Positions 34,938 to 46,671 of a stretch of 64,000 nucleotides of DNA are shown here, in pieces. The notes under the pieces are model-generated. The model did not search any database. It was not told where the DNA came from and saw nothing but the letters and a program-made list of their open reading frames with translations. The stretch comes from Umbelopsis ramanniana AG. Its lineage: Eukaryota > Mucoromycota > Umbelopsidomycetes > Umbelopsidales > Umbelopsidaceae. The first letter of the stretch is position 1. The number at the start of each line of letters is the position of its first letter. The position numbers were made by a program, and so were the translations under genes. The stretch spans positions 62,001 through 126,000 of the forward strand of contig NW_026252147.1 of assembly GCF_025399195.1 (NCBI RefSeq), read 5' to 3'.

Positions 34938-35783
34938 TGTTCAACGTTAGCATAGGATTGTCGTTTTTTGTTTTTGATCCAGTACCCATGCTTTAACGTG
35001 TTTTGTTCGCAGAGGTTGATCCATCTATTTTTGTATCCATTTGATACAAGGAAATAAAAAAGCTATAAAAGGGATGTAATGAAGATCTATTTGAATGATG
35101 TGAGAGTATTATGTTCCTGTACCGCATACATTGGTATGTCTACGCTAGCTCTCAATGCCTTTCCACTATGTCTGTGGAGAGAAGGCAAAGTAAATGAACG
35201 TCTCACTGCTAATGAGTAGTTCAATTTTGCCAGATGAAGCCAGATACCCAACCTTCAAGAGGAGGGTTCATGAGATTCGTTCGTACATATGGCTACGTGA
35301 CAAGGCCACTGAATGATGAATGCTAGACCAAGCGTACATATATCGCGAGCGAATGGAAAGCAGGATTAATTACTAGAACTTTTTTTTATGATAATCTCTA
35401 TGTACAACAACGAACGTCAAATTTTGTGGAAGCATGACGCTGTATTGAGCTCTCATGTCTTCAGTTTGCACCAAGGAGCCTAGTTCGAAAAGGAGGAACT
35501 ACAAATGCTACATAGCTTGAATATGTAGTTAATTCGCAATGAATACCTTCTAAATTACTACAATCATATAGGCATATTGTAAACCTTGATTCTGTAACGA
35601 TCTGTAATCATGAGTAAGAAGTTGCCAGCATATGATTGTGAAGACATCTTGTTTTCAGAAATAGGTAGCCAATGTTACAGAGTTTTGGCTTCCTCCTTCG
35701 ATGTAAACGGGTTAGTGGATTGGAATACAAAGATGAGTGCTCAAATTTCCACTCACACTACAGGGAAATTAGGGTATTCTACT
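34938..35783. other. Intergenic region after the hnRNP-like gene
   Basis: About 850 bp between convergent genes. An AATAAA lies near 35053. The rest is AT-rich and shows no recognisable gene. A plus-strand ORF from 35610 runs antisense into the end of the minus-strand DUSP gene and has no supporting features. Confidence 0.4.
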
Positions 35784-37093
35784 TCAGTACATAAGGTTTT
35801 TTCGACCTTCATTTTTTGCTTGATCACACATTTTGCGTTTCATTTTGGTGATCTTCTGCCGGAGCGTTTTGTAGTCAGTGCCGGTAAGGTCATCTTCCAT
35901 ATTGGCGACAAAGCGTTAACGACCACTCATATGAAAACATATTAGCGAATTTTCTCACCTTCAGTTATAGATTTGCCTTCAACACCGTATTCTTCTGCCA
36001 AATAATTCCAAAACGTCCTGGTCACCAAGGCAGCATCTTCTCCATACAATTTGAGACCCGGTATAACGCTACCATTCCGCTTCGTCAATGATCGATTTGT
36101 GATGCGCCCTGGGCTTGGGTATTCGCCTACATTTTGAAGAAAGTTGAATTGATACGTAGATTTCCATGACAGTCTTGAACATGCGAAACCTTACCATAAA
36201 TAAAGAGGTGAAAGCTACCCATCCAGTGTGCATCGATTAAATTATAAGCTAGATTCTTGAAATCAGCACTGGCCAATTCCTCCTGTTGTCCAACATACAT
36301 TGCCTTCTCTCTTTTCCGCTTGAGAATTAAATCAACTCTTTCTTTTCCTCTTTCCGTTCCGGCCAAAACGACTTCCAGGATTTCCTCGCATTTGTACTGC
36401 TCTGATCTGTCGCTACCAAAATCGCCCAGCTGTCAAAGCGGTGGTTAAAATACGGGTGTTCTTAATCCATTGGAACAAAGAATCAAAATCACGTACTGAG
36501 GTTCGCCGCATTGAACATAGGAAACATCGAAGTTTAAGAGTGTTCATATCCAGATAAACACCATGGTTCGATTTTTGAGCTTGTCGCTCATCAATGTATT
36601 CTTTGAGGCATCGGCGGCAAACTAGAACCAACAAAGAGGTGCACGATGAGTTAAGATGGAGTGAGAGGAAACAAGAAGGAGTTTATGACTTACCAACGTC
36701 GTTTTCGACTTTCTCCATGATTAAAAATAGATTTGGAAATTGTGACATAGAGCACCGTGAACAATAGACTTTGTTCTCTTGCGCCGCTTTAAACGTCTCG
36801 GCTTTTTCTAACAGGATATCGTCGGTGACATTGGAAAGGTGTGGACAGATACGTCTGCCTGAAGTATCTGACCACTTGTTTTCGTATTGTTTTCGCCAAG
36901 TTTCGTCTGGAGCTTTGTATGAGACGCCATAATCCAGAAACAGCAATTCCTTGAAAAGCATGTCGTCCTCAGTAAGACAAGAAAGACGTTTGGAGGTGGC
37001 GGCCAAGCGCACCAGAGACAAATAGTCCAATTGCCTTGCAATGAACAACAACACCTCGAGCGACAGGGATTCTAATTGACTTTTGTATATCAT
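35784..37093 (-). CDS. F-box protein with UBP-type zinc finger and DUSP domain
   Basis: Minus-strand exons 36694-37093, 36497-36621, 36195-36429, 35959-36126 and 35784-35893 encode about 345 residues. Residues 2-45 form an F-box (LESLSLEVLLFIARQLDYLS). A UBP-type zinc finger follows, with likely ligands C83 and H85 (CPHL), C111/C114, C135/C138, H153 and C166/C169 in HGVYLDMNTLKLRCFLC. Residues about 220-330 look like a DUSP domain: AYNLIDAHWMGSFHLF, then SPGRITNRSL and VTRTFWNYLAEEYGVEGKSI. USP20/33-type deubiquitinases combine UBP finger, protease and DUSP; here the protease is missing and an F-box is present. It may therefore be an SCF substrate receptor that reads ubiquitin. If the last intron is not removed the protein ends at 35942 instead. 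Confidence 0.78.
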
Positions 37094-37239
37094 TTCTGTA
37101 ATGTTGAGCTAGAGACCTTTGGCTTGCTGCGTGAATTTGCCTTCAAAGTTTTACGTATAAAATTAAATGCAAATCTATTGTGACTTTTTTATGGTACAGG
37201 GGAATGATAAGAGGAAGAAATCTATGAGAGCGGTAAGGT

Positions 37240-38684
37240 CTATTCGACGTTGATGGCCAAAAGAGCCTCAGTATCGTAATGTATCTTTAATCTGTCAATG
37301 ATGTTGGGCAAGTTTTGGCCAGTCATGATCAGTTCAAGCTCATACAAGGTGAGGTTGATTCGGTGGTCAGTCACTCGGTTTTGTGGATAATTGTAAGTTC
37401 GGATCTTCTCTGAACGGTCTCCACTTCCAATCTGCTTATTTCGAGAATCTCGTCGGGCCATATCTGTCTTTAATCTCTCCTGTTCATAAATCTTGGCACG
37501 CAAAACCTTCATAGCTTTGAGCTTGTTCTAATACAAACAGACTTGTTAGAATCTTGGTGAATATGCGACGAAAGATGGTTTTTCTTACTTTATGTTGGGA
37601 TCTTTCATCCTGCATGGCAACGGTCATTCCAGTTGGTATATGGGTGATACGAACAGCACTGTCAGTAGTATTAACATGCTGACCGCCAGCTCCTGAAGAC
37701 CGATAGACATCTATACGCAGATCTGAATCCTTAATTTGTACGTCAACCTCAGTAGGCTGTGGTAAAATGGCGACAGTGATGGTCGATGTGTGGATGCGAC
37801 CCTGAGATTCTGTTGCTGGTACTCGTTGTACTCTATTGAATTTCAGTCATGTTAGACCAGGAGTGAAGACGTGGTCAGCTACTACATTGCCATTGACGTA
37901 CCTATGAACGCCAGATTCATATTTCAACTGTCCAAACACACTTTTACCAGCAATGTTGACCGTTACATCCTGAAACCAATATAAACAGCATGAGATATTG
38001 AAAGCCAAAAGAGTTTCCCATGTTTTCCAATCTCACCTTGTAGCCTTTGGCACCGCCTTCCAGCTCTGAGCAAGACAATAGTTCCCATTTCCACCGCCTT
38101 TCTTGAGCAAAACGTTCATACATTTTTGTCATTTCGGCCGCGAATAGAGCGGCTTCATCTCCGCCTGCACCGGCTCGAATTTCTAAAATGGCACTACCTT
38201 CGTCGGCCGAATCCTTTGGTACCAGTTCGGTCACAATATCCATTTCAATTCGTTGCAATGTTTCAGTTAAACCTTGATGTTCTTCCCGGGCCATTTCCAG
38301 CATGTCCTCATCGTTTGAGGAACTGGATAAAAGATTAAATAGCTCGTCCAGGTCCGTATTAGCACGATTCCATTCTCCATACAACGTAGTCAGTTGACTG
38401 AGTTCGGCGGCCTCTTTAGAAACAGAAGCTATAGCTGCAGTTTCCATGGATTCAGTGTGATTAAGCTTGGCGATGAGGGATTCATGTCGCTCGGCTAAAG
38501 TCTTGAGCTTGGATTCAAGCTGAGGTGTGACAAGAGATGTTTCAGCAAAACCTGTTCGATTGAGTTGGCTTAGCCGAGAATGCGCGGCGACTGTGATCAC
38601 TTTTTAAAAAAACAAGAACAACATACGTGAAGCATATCGACGACCACTCGGTAAACGAATTCTAAAACATGCTCTGGCCCACAT
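37240..38684 (-). CDS. MRF1: Mitochondrial peptide chain release factor 1
   Basis: Minus-strand exons 38627-38684, 38037-38590, 37902-37969, 37589-37832 and 37240-37527 encode 403 residues. The factor recognises UAA and UAG in mitochondrial ribosomes and triggers peptide release. The N-terminus ([19 protein letters not shown]) is a basic presequence. The catalytic motif [10 protein letters not shown] is intact, and [34 protein letters not shown] and [12 protein letters not shown] are class-1 release-factor blocks. The PCP domain spans about 120-230. The long stretch of A on the plus strand at 38725-38750 lies in the leader of this gene. It is divergent from the GATA-factor gene at 38852. Confidence 0.95.
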
Positions 38685-38851
38685 TTTTCCAGTTGATGTT
38701 TGATTACACAAAGTCTTATACTGAGGAAAAAAAAAAAAAAAAAAAAAAAACCCGTAGAAAATTTTGAAGGGCGGACGGAAGTCCAGTTTCAGCTTTTTTC
38801 CCTTCTCTCTTTCAAATCGCTCGTTCAGCCAGCCTCTCACAAACATCCGCT

Positions 38852-41279
38852 ATGGACAAAAAGCATTTGGTTAGTCCATTGAAGGAGATAGCGTCCTCAA
38901 GCTCACCACCCAGTAATATTGCATCCCACCTCCTTTCCGATTCCCTTTTCCCTCCAAGGAAACCGAAAAAAGCGGTGGGAGACGAAATGGATGAATCCGA
39001 CCATGAAGAGGTGGAAGCTTCTGATAGTGACGACTCTGATACACCAGGTAAAAAGAAGGACCCGCTTGCCACTCAAGTATGGCGAATGTATACCAAAGCA
39101 AAAGACACACTGCCAAATGGGTCTCGTTTAGAGAACCTTACATGGCGTATGATGGCCATGACTTTAAATAAGAAGAAGGCTGAAGCTGAAAGATTAGCCC
39201 GAGAAGGCTCAGCTAGTCGCTCTCCTGCCAGCGCAACGGTTGATGCTCCCGAATCACCAATACCTTCAGAGATGGAACAAGATAACCCAATTTTTGATCA
39301 CTTTGATCGCTCCAACACCCCGCCTGTGCCCGATGACACAACTACATTATTATCATCATCGGCACCTCCATATGGTTTTGACTTTTTGACACATGGACCA
39401 AATCCACCGCCGTCATCTTCACAACTGCAGCCACCGCCGTCGCCAAAAGAACGTCAAACCAGCTTCTCTAAGAAGGTGAATTTACGCAAGAATGTGATGA
39501 TATCGGGCAGCGCCCGTGCATCCACCAGTCTAATGCGAAAGCCCTCTAATCCAAGCGACCTCCAATTGGTAAGTTTAAATTGTGTTTGGCCGTTCGCTTC
39601 TTTAAAATTGCCGCGTGACACTCCTCTAACCAACGTCCGAACATCAGGCTCAGTCAACCAAACGAAGAGCAGACACATTATTATCCACCAATGCTGTGGA
39701 TAGTATTACCATCCCAAGCGACATGCCTGGTGATTCAGATATGGATGAGGCTCCATCGGAGAGTAGTACGCCTACGACCAGTCAGCTTCCATACAGCACC
39801 TCCGCCGGCAATAGCGAAGCTGCAGCAGCAGCCGCCCATACGGCCAATGTTATGAGTCAGTCTTTACCAAACTACAATATGGGCAACACCATGTTCCCAG
39901 CGACCCCATCCAGAGCCAACTCCTTCACTGTTGATGGCGGCAGCAATGAAGCTGGGTATTTTTATTCCAGTGACGGGTTGCACCATTCAATGTCCCACGG
40001 TTCTCCCGGTGGATCTTCGATCAGCTCTACACCGGGTGATACGACGTATTCAGCACAATCACCCAGTTATAACATGGGTGCAATGAGTTTTGAGGATTTA
40101 TTTGCCATGTATTACGCCAATGGCAGTGGTAATCCTAGTGGAAACGACATCAACAATAGCATGCTGGCCATGATGGGAAGTGTAACCCACTCGCAAACAC
40201 CGAGTGACACGTCACATGTGACACCCTCCCAGTTGATGTCTCAATCAACAACACTGCCTACCAGCAAACCAGCTCCCATCAAATTCGGGTCACTAGAGGA
40301 GAAGCTTAAGAGTCAACAGCAGATGTCACAATCATCTTCTGTGAAATTAGAAGGTATTTTGAAAAACGGGTCTGATCTTATGTCAGCAGCTATTCGGAGC
40401 GTTTAGTTTCTAATTTATTTGATCTCAGACAACCTATACGGCAATAACTCGAGTAGTACCACCGATCTTTCATCGTCACCCGACAACAACCTTGATGACA
40501 GCAAGTCAAGTGAGTCTTCATCCTCTTCCAAAAACAACGTTCCCAGTGGAGTGACAAAGTGCTCGAACTGTGGAACCACGACAACACCATTATGGCGACG
40601 GAACCCTGAAGGCCAACCACTGTGCAACGCCTGTGGTTTGTTCTTGAAGTTACACGGCGTAGTGCGCCCACTCAGCTTAAAGACCGATGTGATTAAGAAG
40701 CGCAATCGAAACAATGCTGTAGCGACCCCAAGTACGAGTAATCTTGCTGCTATATCAAAGCAACCCAAACCACGATCCACGACATTTGTTCAAAATGCTG
40801 TACCAGGAGGTTCCATACCCAAGCGGGCGTCTATTACCACTACCCCCACCACCACCACTGCCACAAACACCTCCACCGCTACCAGTCTTCCCAATACCAC
40901 CCCCATCCAGCCTCTTAACGTTAATACGACACCTCGACCCGTGTCTTTTACTGATCATAGAGGGGTGAATGGGCCTCAAGCTATCAATAAGCGCCAGCGA
41001 CGATCGATCAGCGGAGAACGAAGCTTATTGAACATGCAGCCATCCATTGCTCCTCAACCTCAATTCGCCGTGGGCAGTGCTCCCGCATTGTCAGCCATGG
41101 GAGGTCTTGCTCAGCATCATGGAAGTATGGACAATAATCAAACGATGCACCCAGCTCTGGGCACGAGTGCACCGTTTGGATCAGAGATGACGCCTGAACG
41201 AATGCAACAGTTATTATACATGCATCACCAGCAACAACGACAGCAGCAACATCAACAAAACAGCGGGTCTGGATGGTGA
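38852..41279 (+). CDS. areA: AreA/NIT2/GAT1-type GATA transcription factor
   Basis: Exons 38852-39568, 39648-40353 and 40429-41279 encode about 757 residues. Two conserved parts identify it. The first, near residues 75-100, reads [15 protein letters not shown] then [13 protein letters not shown], the N-terminal motif shared by fungal nitrogen regulators AreA, Nit2 and Gat1 (Pfam DUF1752). The second is a type IVa GATA finger at about residues 519-543 (C-x2-C-x17-C-x2-C) with [10 protein letters not shown] and [13 protein letters not shown], followed by the basic tail KKRNR. The rest is disordered Ser/Thr/Gln-rich sequence. Intron 2 (40354-40428) contains an in-frame stop, so unspliced mRNA would give a truncated protein without the finger. 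The protein likely activates nitrogen-utilisation genes when ammonium or glutamine is scarce. Confidence 0.93.
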
Positions 41280-41843
41280 TCAGGCATTGTTTTCTCTTTT
41301 GTGTATAGTTTTCCCGATTTCTTTCTTTCTCTCTTTCATTATTATTATTTCGTTGGAGAGTGAACAGTGTCCATCCCAATGTACGTTCGAATGTGGTTTG
41401 GTTATGCTGCTATTCGGCAGGATGGGCTTTGTGTTTAGATTCCTCCTTCTCTTGCTCACTCTTCTTTTTTTTTTTTCCCTCCCTTTTCCCCCTATCCACC
41501 CTCAAACCCAACCCTGCTGACCGATACTTTGTCTCCTCCCATCAGCTTTTAATATGCGCGCGCCCAACCCATTATAATACAAAATTACTAAACTGTTCAT
41601 AAGAACCCCCCATTCTCTAACGTCGTGTCATTCCAAAATGTTCGAACGTGAAACGTAACACTTGCATGTCAATCCGCATATCATGATAAGATAAACCATG
41701 AAGCCATACCCCACATTTGGCAGCAATTTCATCTGACCAATGTGGCCTCTCGTAGGACAATCTTTCTTTAAAGCCATTGCTGGGTCCTTGGTTGTTTCCA
41801 ATGAGTGCTTATTTTCAAAATGGGGTTTATTACGAAGCAATGC
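41280..41843. other. Convergent 3' region between the GATA factor and regucalcin-like genes
   Basis: About 560 bp between two facing stop codons. The plus strand is pyrimidine-rich (41285-41520) and no gene is visible. Confidence 0.4.
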
Positions 41844-42841
41844 TTATCCTCTGAACTTGTATTTAGGTTGGCCCTTGACTTTAACATCTCGAATGATAAA
41901 GTTTTTGCCACCTTCTTGGCCGCCGCCTTCACCGTCACCTGAGCTTGTGATAAACAGGGATGTCAAGTCTTTTCCACAAAAGCATGGTGCAGTAGGTCGT
42001 AGGGCAGGGATATCAATTTCTTCAACAATGGTAGCATCGGGAGCAATACGAATCACTTTGGAGCCGTTCCAAAGTGCCCACCATAAATATCCTTCAGAGT
42101 CAACACACCCTCCGTCAGGATTGTACGCAGGATAGGCAATGGCGGTATCAAGGAAAAGGCGCTTGTTACTGATCCTACCAGACTCGGCCTCGAAATCATA
42201 AACATAAATAATCTTATCCACAGAATCCGCCATGTACATTAAAGTGTTATCTGGTGCCCAGCATACGCCTGTGCCATGGAAGAAATTAGGCCACCGTGAT
42301 CCTTATTGAAATAACTGGGACAGAACTTACCATTGACAATACCAATGCCCTCATCCATGACATGACAGCTGTAGTCGGGATCCAGTCTATAGAGAATACC
42401 GCGGTGCTTGTCGGCATCATGGTCCTCCTCCACATCCGCCATGCTGCCAGCCCAGAAGCGACCTAGTTGCTGTGTTATTTTCATGATGCCGAACAACACG
42501 CCGACGTTTCACTCACCTTTGCAATCAACGGCTCCGTCGTTCATTCGTAGAATGGGGTGGTTCTCTCCGAATGGGCTGACAATACGCTTGAGTTTGCCGT
42601 CCTGCTCCAGGAGCGAGAACCCATTTTTCGAAGCAACCACGTATCCTCCTTTCCTACGCATACCAACCACACCGGGCTTCTCGCCGATATCGTATCGAAC
42701 GGTCGGTTGGCCAGGTTTACGGCTGAAAACAGCACAGCCTGTGATGTCGATCCAGTGTAGCTCGTCTAACTCCTCATCGTATAAAGGTCCTTCGCCTAAC
42801 TGAAACCGCTCATCATCAGGGTAAACTTCGACTTTGTACAT
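41844..42841 (-). CDS. SMP-30/gluconolactonase (regucalcin-like) protein
   Basis: Minus-strand exons 42517-42841, 42331-42462 and 41844-42268 encode 293 residues, the usual size for the six-bladed beta-propeller family. Metal-site residues of the family are visible: Glu in LGEGPLYDEE, Asn in RMNDGAVDCKGRFWAGSM, Asn/Asp in CWAPDNTLMYMADS, and the conserved AYNPDGGCVDSEGYLWWALW. Members hydrolyse sugar lactones such as gluconolactone using a divalent metal. The exact substrate is not decided by sequence, so a broad sugar-lactonase role is the safest call. The gene starts 190 bp downstream of the RhoGAP stop, on the same strand. Confidence 0.93.
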
Positions 42842-43032
42842 GGTTTATAATGCAAACTGGACTAAGAGTGCATGTTCTTTCGAATCCCTCACCATCATTT
42901 ATATGCGGAAAAATCAGCAACTCAATTTGTAGATACACTTGGTTGCGATAGATTGATAACAGCACACTTATTTTCTTTAGGAAAAAGTATAAAGGTTAAA
43001 ACATCCAAAAAAAAAAACTAAGTACATTGTCA

Positions 43033-45168
43033 TCACTGCCTTCTCTCAAAATAACTTCCAATAGCCATGACTCGAGCTCCTTTGCGTGAACCAGGGACTT
43101 CAGTTTCGGTGGCGGAGACGGACTTGGACCGAGGTTTGGTGGTGGATTCTGAAAATGTAGTCACCGACGGTTGATGAGCGGATTTCTGTCGTAAATGAGC
43201 TGAAGCGACGGTGGGTTTTGGAGGTATATTGGGAGGAGTAGATCGAAAGTACTCCAAGGCGGATTTGCCGTTGGAATTGGATCGTTGTCTGTCTTCCACG
43301 GAGGAGGGACTGGCGGTTCGGCCTATACTACCCAAAACAGTCCGATCATAATTTCCCCGTATGGTGGAATCCACACCAATTGGACTCTCTGGTCGGGGTG
43401 AGCGTAAAGGCTTCTCAGGTGGTGACTTGGTACGACTGGGTCCATATATCGTTGGTCCAAAATCTTTTTCAAACATCTCTCGCAGTTGCGCGATCTCCTT
43501 GTCATTTTTCTTAGGTGCTATGTTGATAGTAACGTCGTTCAACTGGAGGGATGGGCTAGAAGCATTGTTGGTCCTGAACATTCGTCCATCTCGTGGGATA
43601 TCATCTTTGGAAGTGTCATAAGGGTTGATCATTGAGCGTGGTGTCGTCATGGTATCTTTGACAGGACGTCTGGGTAAAGCAGGTGGAGATCGCTTGGACG
43701 GAACTGCTGCCGGTGGGGTAGATGCACCCCATATTTGATCTGCATGCTCAACAAAACAGTGAAATAGAACTCTGCCTATAGCAAGGGTCGGGATGAAGAT
43801 GAGTCCCAAGTTGGATGTATTCATTTTGTTCACCTGATCATTGCTTGCGATTCGATTCAAGTGCCAACACAGCGTTTTCAGAACACTAAAATTGGCTGGT
43901 GGTAGTTTTTGTGATGTAGTGGCGATGGCTTTAATACAACTTGGGGATACAACTGGCAGTTCGCCTTGAGTATTTTGAGCATCCTCTTGAGTTGCTTGGC
44001 TGATGACTTGATTGAATTCGCGGTTCAACCATACTGGTATTATAGGTTCAGGTACTGATAACAGGGAATAAATGAATAAAATGCTTGTTATTGGTTGGTT
44101 GCAAAGCATGATGACACCTTACATTGTCGCAGATACGTCTTGAGTAAGGCACTAACTGCGTGAGGATCTTCTTGTGTCCCTCGAAAGTCGATATCCGATG
44201 CTAGTCAATTTTGAAATAAGTCAGACGAAGGTGAGCCACCAACGATGTCATGGGCAAATTTGGCCGTATTACATACCACTATCAAATACCGCTCGAAGCT
44301 TATTTACAGTGGTTGTACCTCCCGAGATTCTATCCAACAAGGGGCGTTGATTAAGACTTGCAACACACCAGTTATACACTTGTAGTGCATGACGCTTACC
44401 TATAGATGCCTACTTCATCAATGCCTAAGACACAATGAAATTAGCTGCTTGAAGGCCAACAAAAAATTTTGAACCCCCTTGTCATGGATGTAACGTACCA
44501 CATTCGTCAAGATAATCAATACATCTTCGCACTATTCCCGGTACATGATCAGACTCTGACAACCGGGTCATAGCTACCGCAGCTTCTAAAGGGGTGCCAA
44601 ATATATGCAGTTCCTCTTCCGAACCTCGAGGTGACGTCGGTTCGCTGGAGTTGAACGAAGGAAATGAAGACAGGTAAGATGGTGATGAAGCCACACTAGA
44701 ATCGCCTTTGTCGTCAAAGTTAGTTATAAAATACATTCCAATAAGCTTATCGAAGAGTAAGCTAGGCAGCAACATACTCATTCTTTCCTTCTTCCAACGG
44801 TCAACAGCATCACGGCCTCGTTTGCTCCATTCCATACCAGTTTCCTTGGCCATACTACTAAACTCTGCACTTCGAACTTTCCACTCTGGAAGTGTTTCTG
44901 ACATGAATTCACCTTTTCGAACTTCCAGTTGGCTTTTCTTATCTCGCATGGTCCCAGCCAAACGGTTGAGGAATGCCGAGCTTGGCGGACGATCTTGGTC
45001 GGTAGGAGAAGGCGGCCCATTGAGAGGGGCATAGTCCTGCTGTTGTTGTGGAAGAGACAGCTTTCGCCGTACAGGCTTAACTGGAGGAGACGGCTTTGAG
45101 TACGAAATGATTGGCAATTGAGGGAAGCAGGGCAGGGTTTGTTGTAATCTCCGAGGTGTCTCTACCAA
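43033..45168 (-). CDS. RhoGAP-domain protein
   Basis: Minus-strand exons 44778-45168, 44499-44705, 44400-44424, 44277-44329, 44123-44200 and 43033-44054 encode at least 591 residues. The RhoGAP domain starts near FGTPLEAAVAMTRLS and includes VPGIVRRCIDYLDE, GIDEVGIYRISGG with the catalytic arginine finger, DFRGTQEDPHAVSALLKTYL, RQLPEPIIP and KMNTSNLGLIFIPTL. The arginine codon is split between a 25-nt micro-exon (44400-44424) and the next exon. The N-terminal 130 residues contain a Pro-rich SH3-ligand-like part and an amphipathic stretch. The last 230 residues are disordered and Ser/Pro-rich. The 5' end is unresolved: the frame is open at 45168 without an ATG. A possible first exon ends at a donor near 45255 and would begin with the ATG at 45312, overlapping the SIP5 start. 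Confidence 0.85.
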
Positions 45169-45310
45169 AGCGCAGGGTAGGTTTTTTCCAGTGGTTCAGT
45201 TCTGATTTTTGCCCCGCAATCGAATAATTTTTTTTTTTTTTTTTTCTTCAAGCCTACCAAAGCTCGCTCGTCGTTTATTGCTCCACAATTTAAATCGGCT
45301 TTTGATCTCC

Positions 45311-46439
45311 ATGGGCTTGCATCCTTCCAAGGACGCTTCTCAGGACTTCGACCAAGGATCGTTGATACCCACTGGCATTTATGCTAATTCCGTTCAAGAT
45401 TACGACTATCCTTCTGTACGCCAACTGATCTTACAGCGAAGGCTGGCTCCATTCTATGAAGGTACCCCCACCCTGTACAATGTGAAACCCCACACTTTCA
45501 ATAATAACCCTTTGTGTTTTACAGGGCAGCAGGATATTGATTATCCTTCTCAGCCGGTATCGACGAATGATGCCATGTCTTCGCAGTCCAATACACTCAG
45601 CCGTATCACTTCTAAAACTCACACCGCAACCATCATAAGCCCGCGAAGCATCTTACCCACTGTCTCGAAATACCGCCATCATCGCAAAAACTCATTACCA
45701 CCTGCTCCCAAATATGAAAATGCTGTTGAATGCCCAATCTGCTTTTTGGTAAGGATTTGACTTTGCACTTGATAGCATATCAAACCATTAACCTATATCC
45801 ACCAGTTTTATCCTGCCAATATCAATTATACTAGATGCTGTCATCAGCCAATTTGCTCGGAATGCTTTGTTAATATTAGACAACCTGCCGAGCGTTCCAC
45901 GGCCACGGCAAATTGTCCATTTTGTGTTGAGCCAAACTTTGGCATCGTATATCATCCGCCAAATTTAGCATTGGTGAGTTGAAATTGAAATTAGTACAAG
46001 GGTATAATTTCCTTAAGCTTACGCACGTAATAGCAAAATACCAGTGCCGATCAGGATCAAGGAATCGTCACAGTGGACCTTATACGGCCCTACCACACTC
46101 GCTTAATGCAACATCGACACCATGGCAATTCTTCAGCCGCAGAATCGGGCAGAGGCTCTACGAGGCGCATCGTTGTTCGGCCTGGGCATGACCGCGAGCT
46201 CTCACCTAGTGCACAGGATTACCGTGATTATTTGACTGCTATGCGGCAGATGAATATGGATTTGGAGGAGTTAATGGTCAGTATTAAATTGAGTCAAATG
46301 CCATTAAGGTTTAATAGACTGACAGTTATGTCGCTAGGTAATGGAAGCTGTTCGATTATCCTTGATGGAACAACAAGTCGATCCACCTCCGTCTGATAGC
46401 GATACCAATCCATCTGAGGAGAATACATTGGAAACATAA
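45311..46439 (+). CDS. SIP5: SIP5-family protein with degenerate RING finger
   Basis: Exons 45311-45748, 45806-45973, 46034-46276 and 46338-46439 encode 316 residues. Start [12 protein letters not shown] is preferred over the upstream in-frame extension, because that reads through a poly-T tract and because SIP5 proteins begin with Met-Gly. Gly2 could be myristoylated. The block [20 protein letters not shown] with RRLAPFYEG is the family signature. A cysteine-rich finger follows: [20 protein letters not shown], then PICSECF and [12 protein letters not shown]. Near the C-terminus are [20 protein letters not shown] and [11 protein letters not shown]. In budding yeast Sip5 interacts with the Snf1 kinase and the Reg1-Glc7 phosphatase; a role in glucose signalling is inferred from that. 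It converges with the coiled-coil gene on the minus strand. Confidence 0.88.
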
Positions 46440-46671
46440 CTTCTGCACCATCTTATATACTTAACACACCGCCAACTAATTACAAGGCTCTCTGTAACAT
46501 ATGGTTTACGCTGCCCCCAATGTACAAATTCAAACACAGTCTGGGTTTATGACTTGGCTGGCAAAATTACACATTGGTATCTGGTTTATTGTACTCCCCC
46601 TTCTCTAACTTTAGTATTACTCGAGAGTGTAAAAGCTCCATAAAAAAAACTACTCCCCCCCCCTACCGTAA

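Noticed and set aside
35610-35945. Plus-strand ORF of 111 residues
   Set aside because: It runs antisense over the last exon and intron of the F-box/DUSP gene, has no motif and no splice support, and its hydrophobic stretch mirrors the opposite coding strand.
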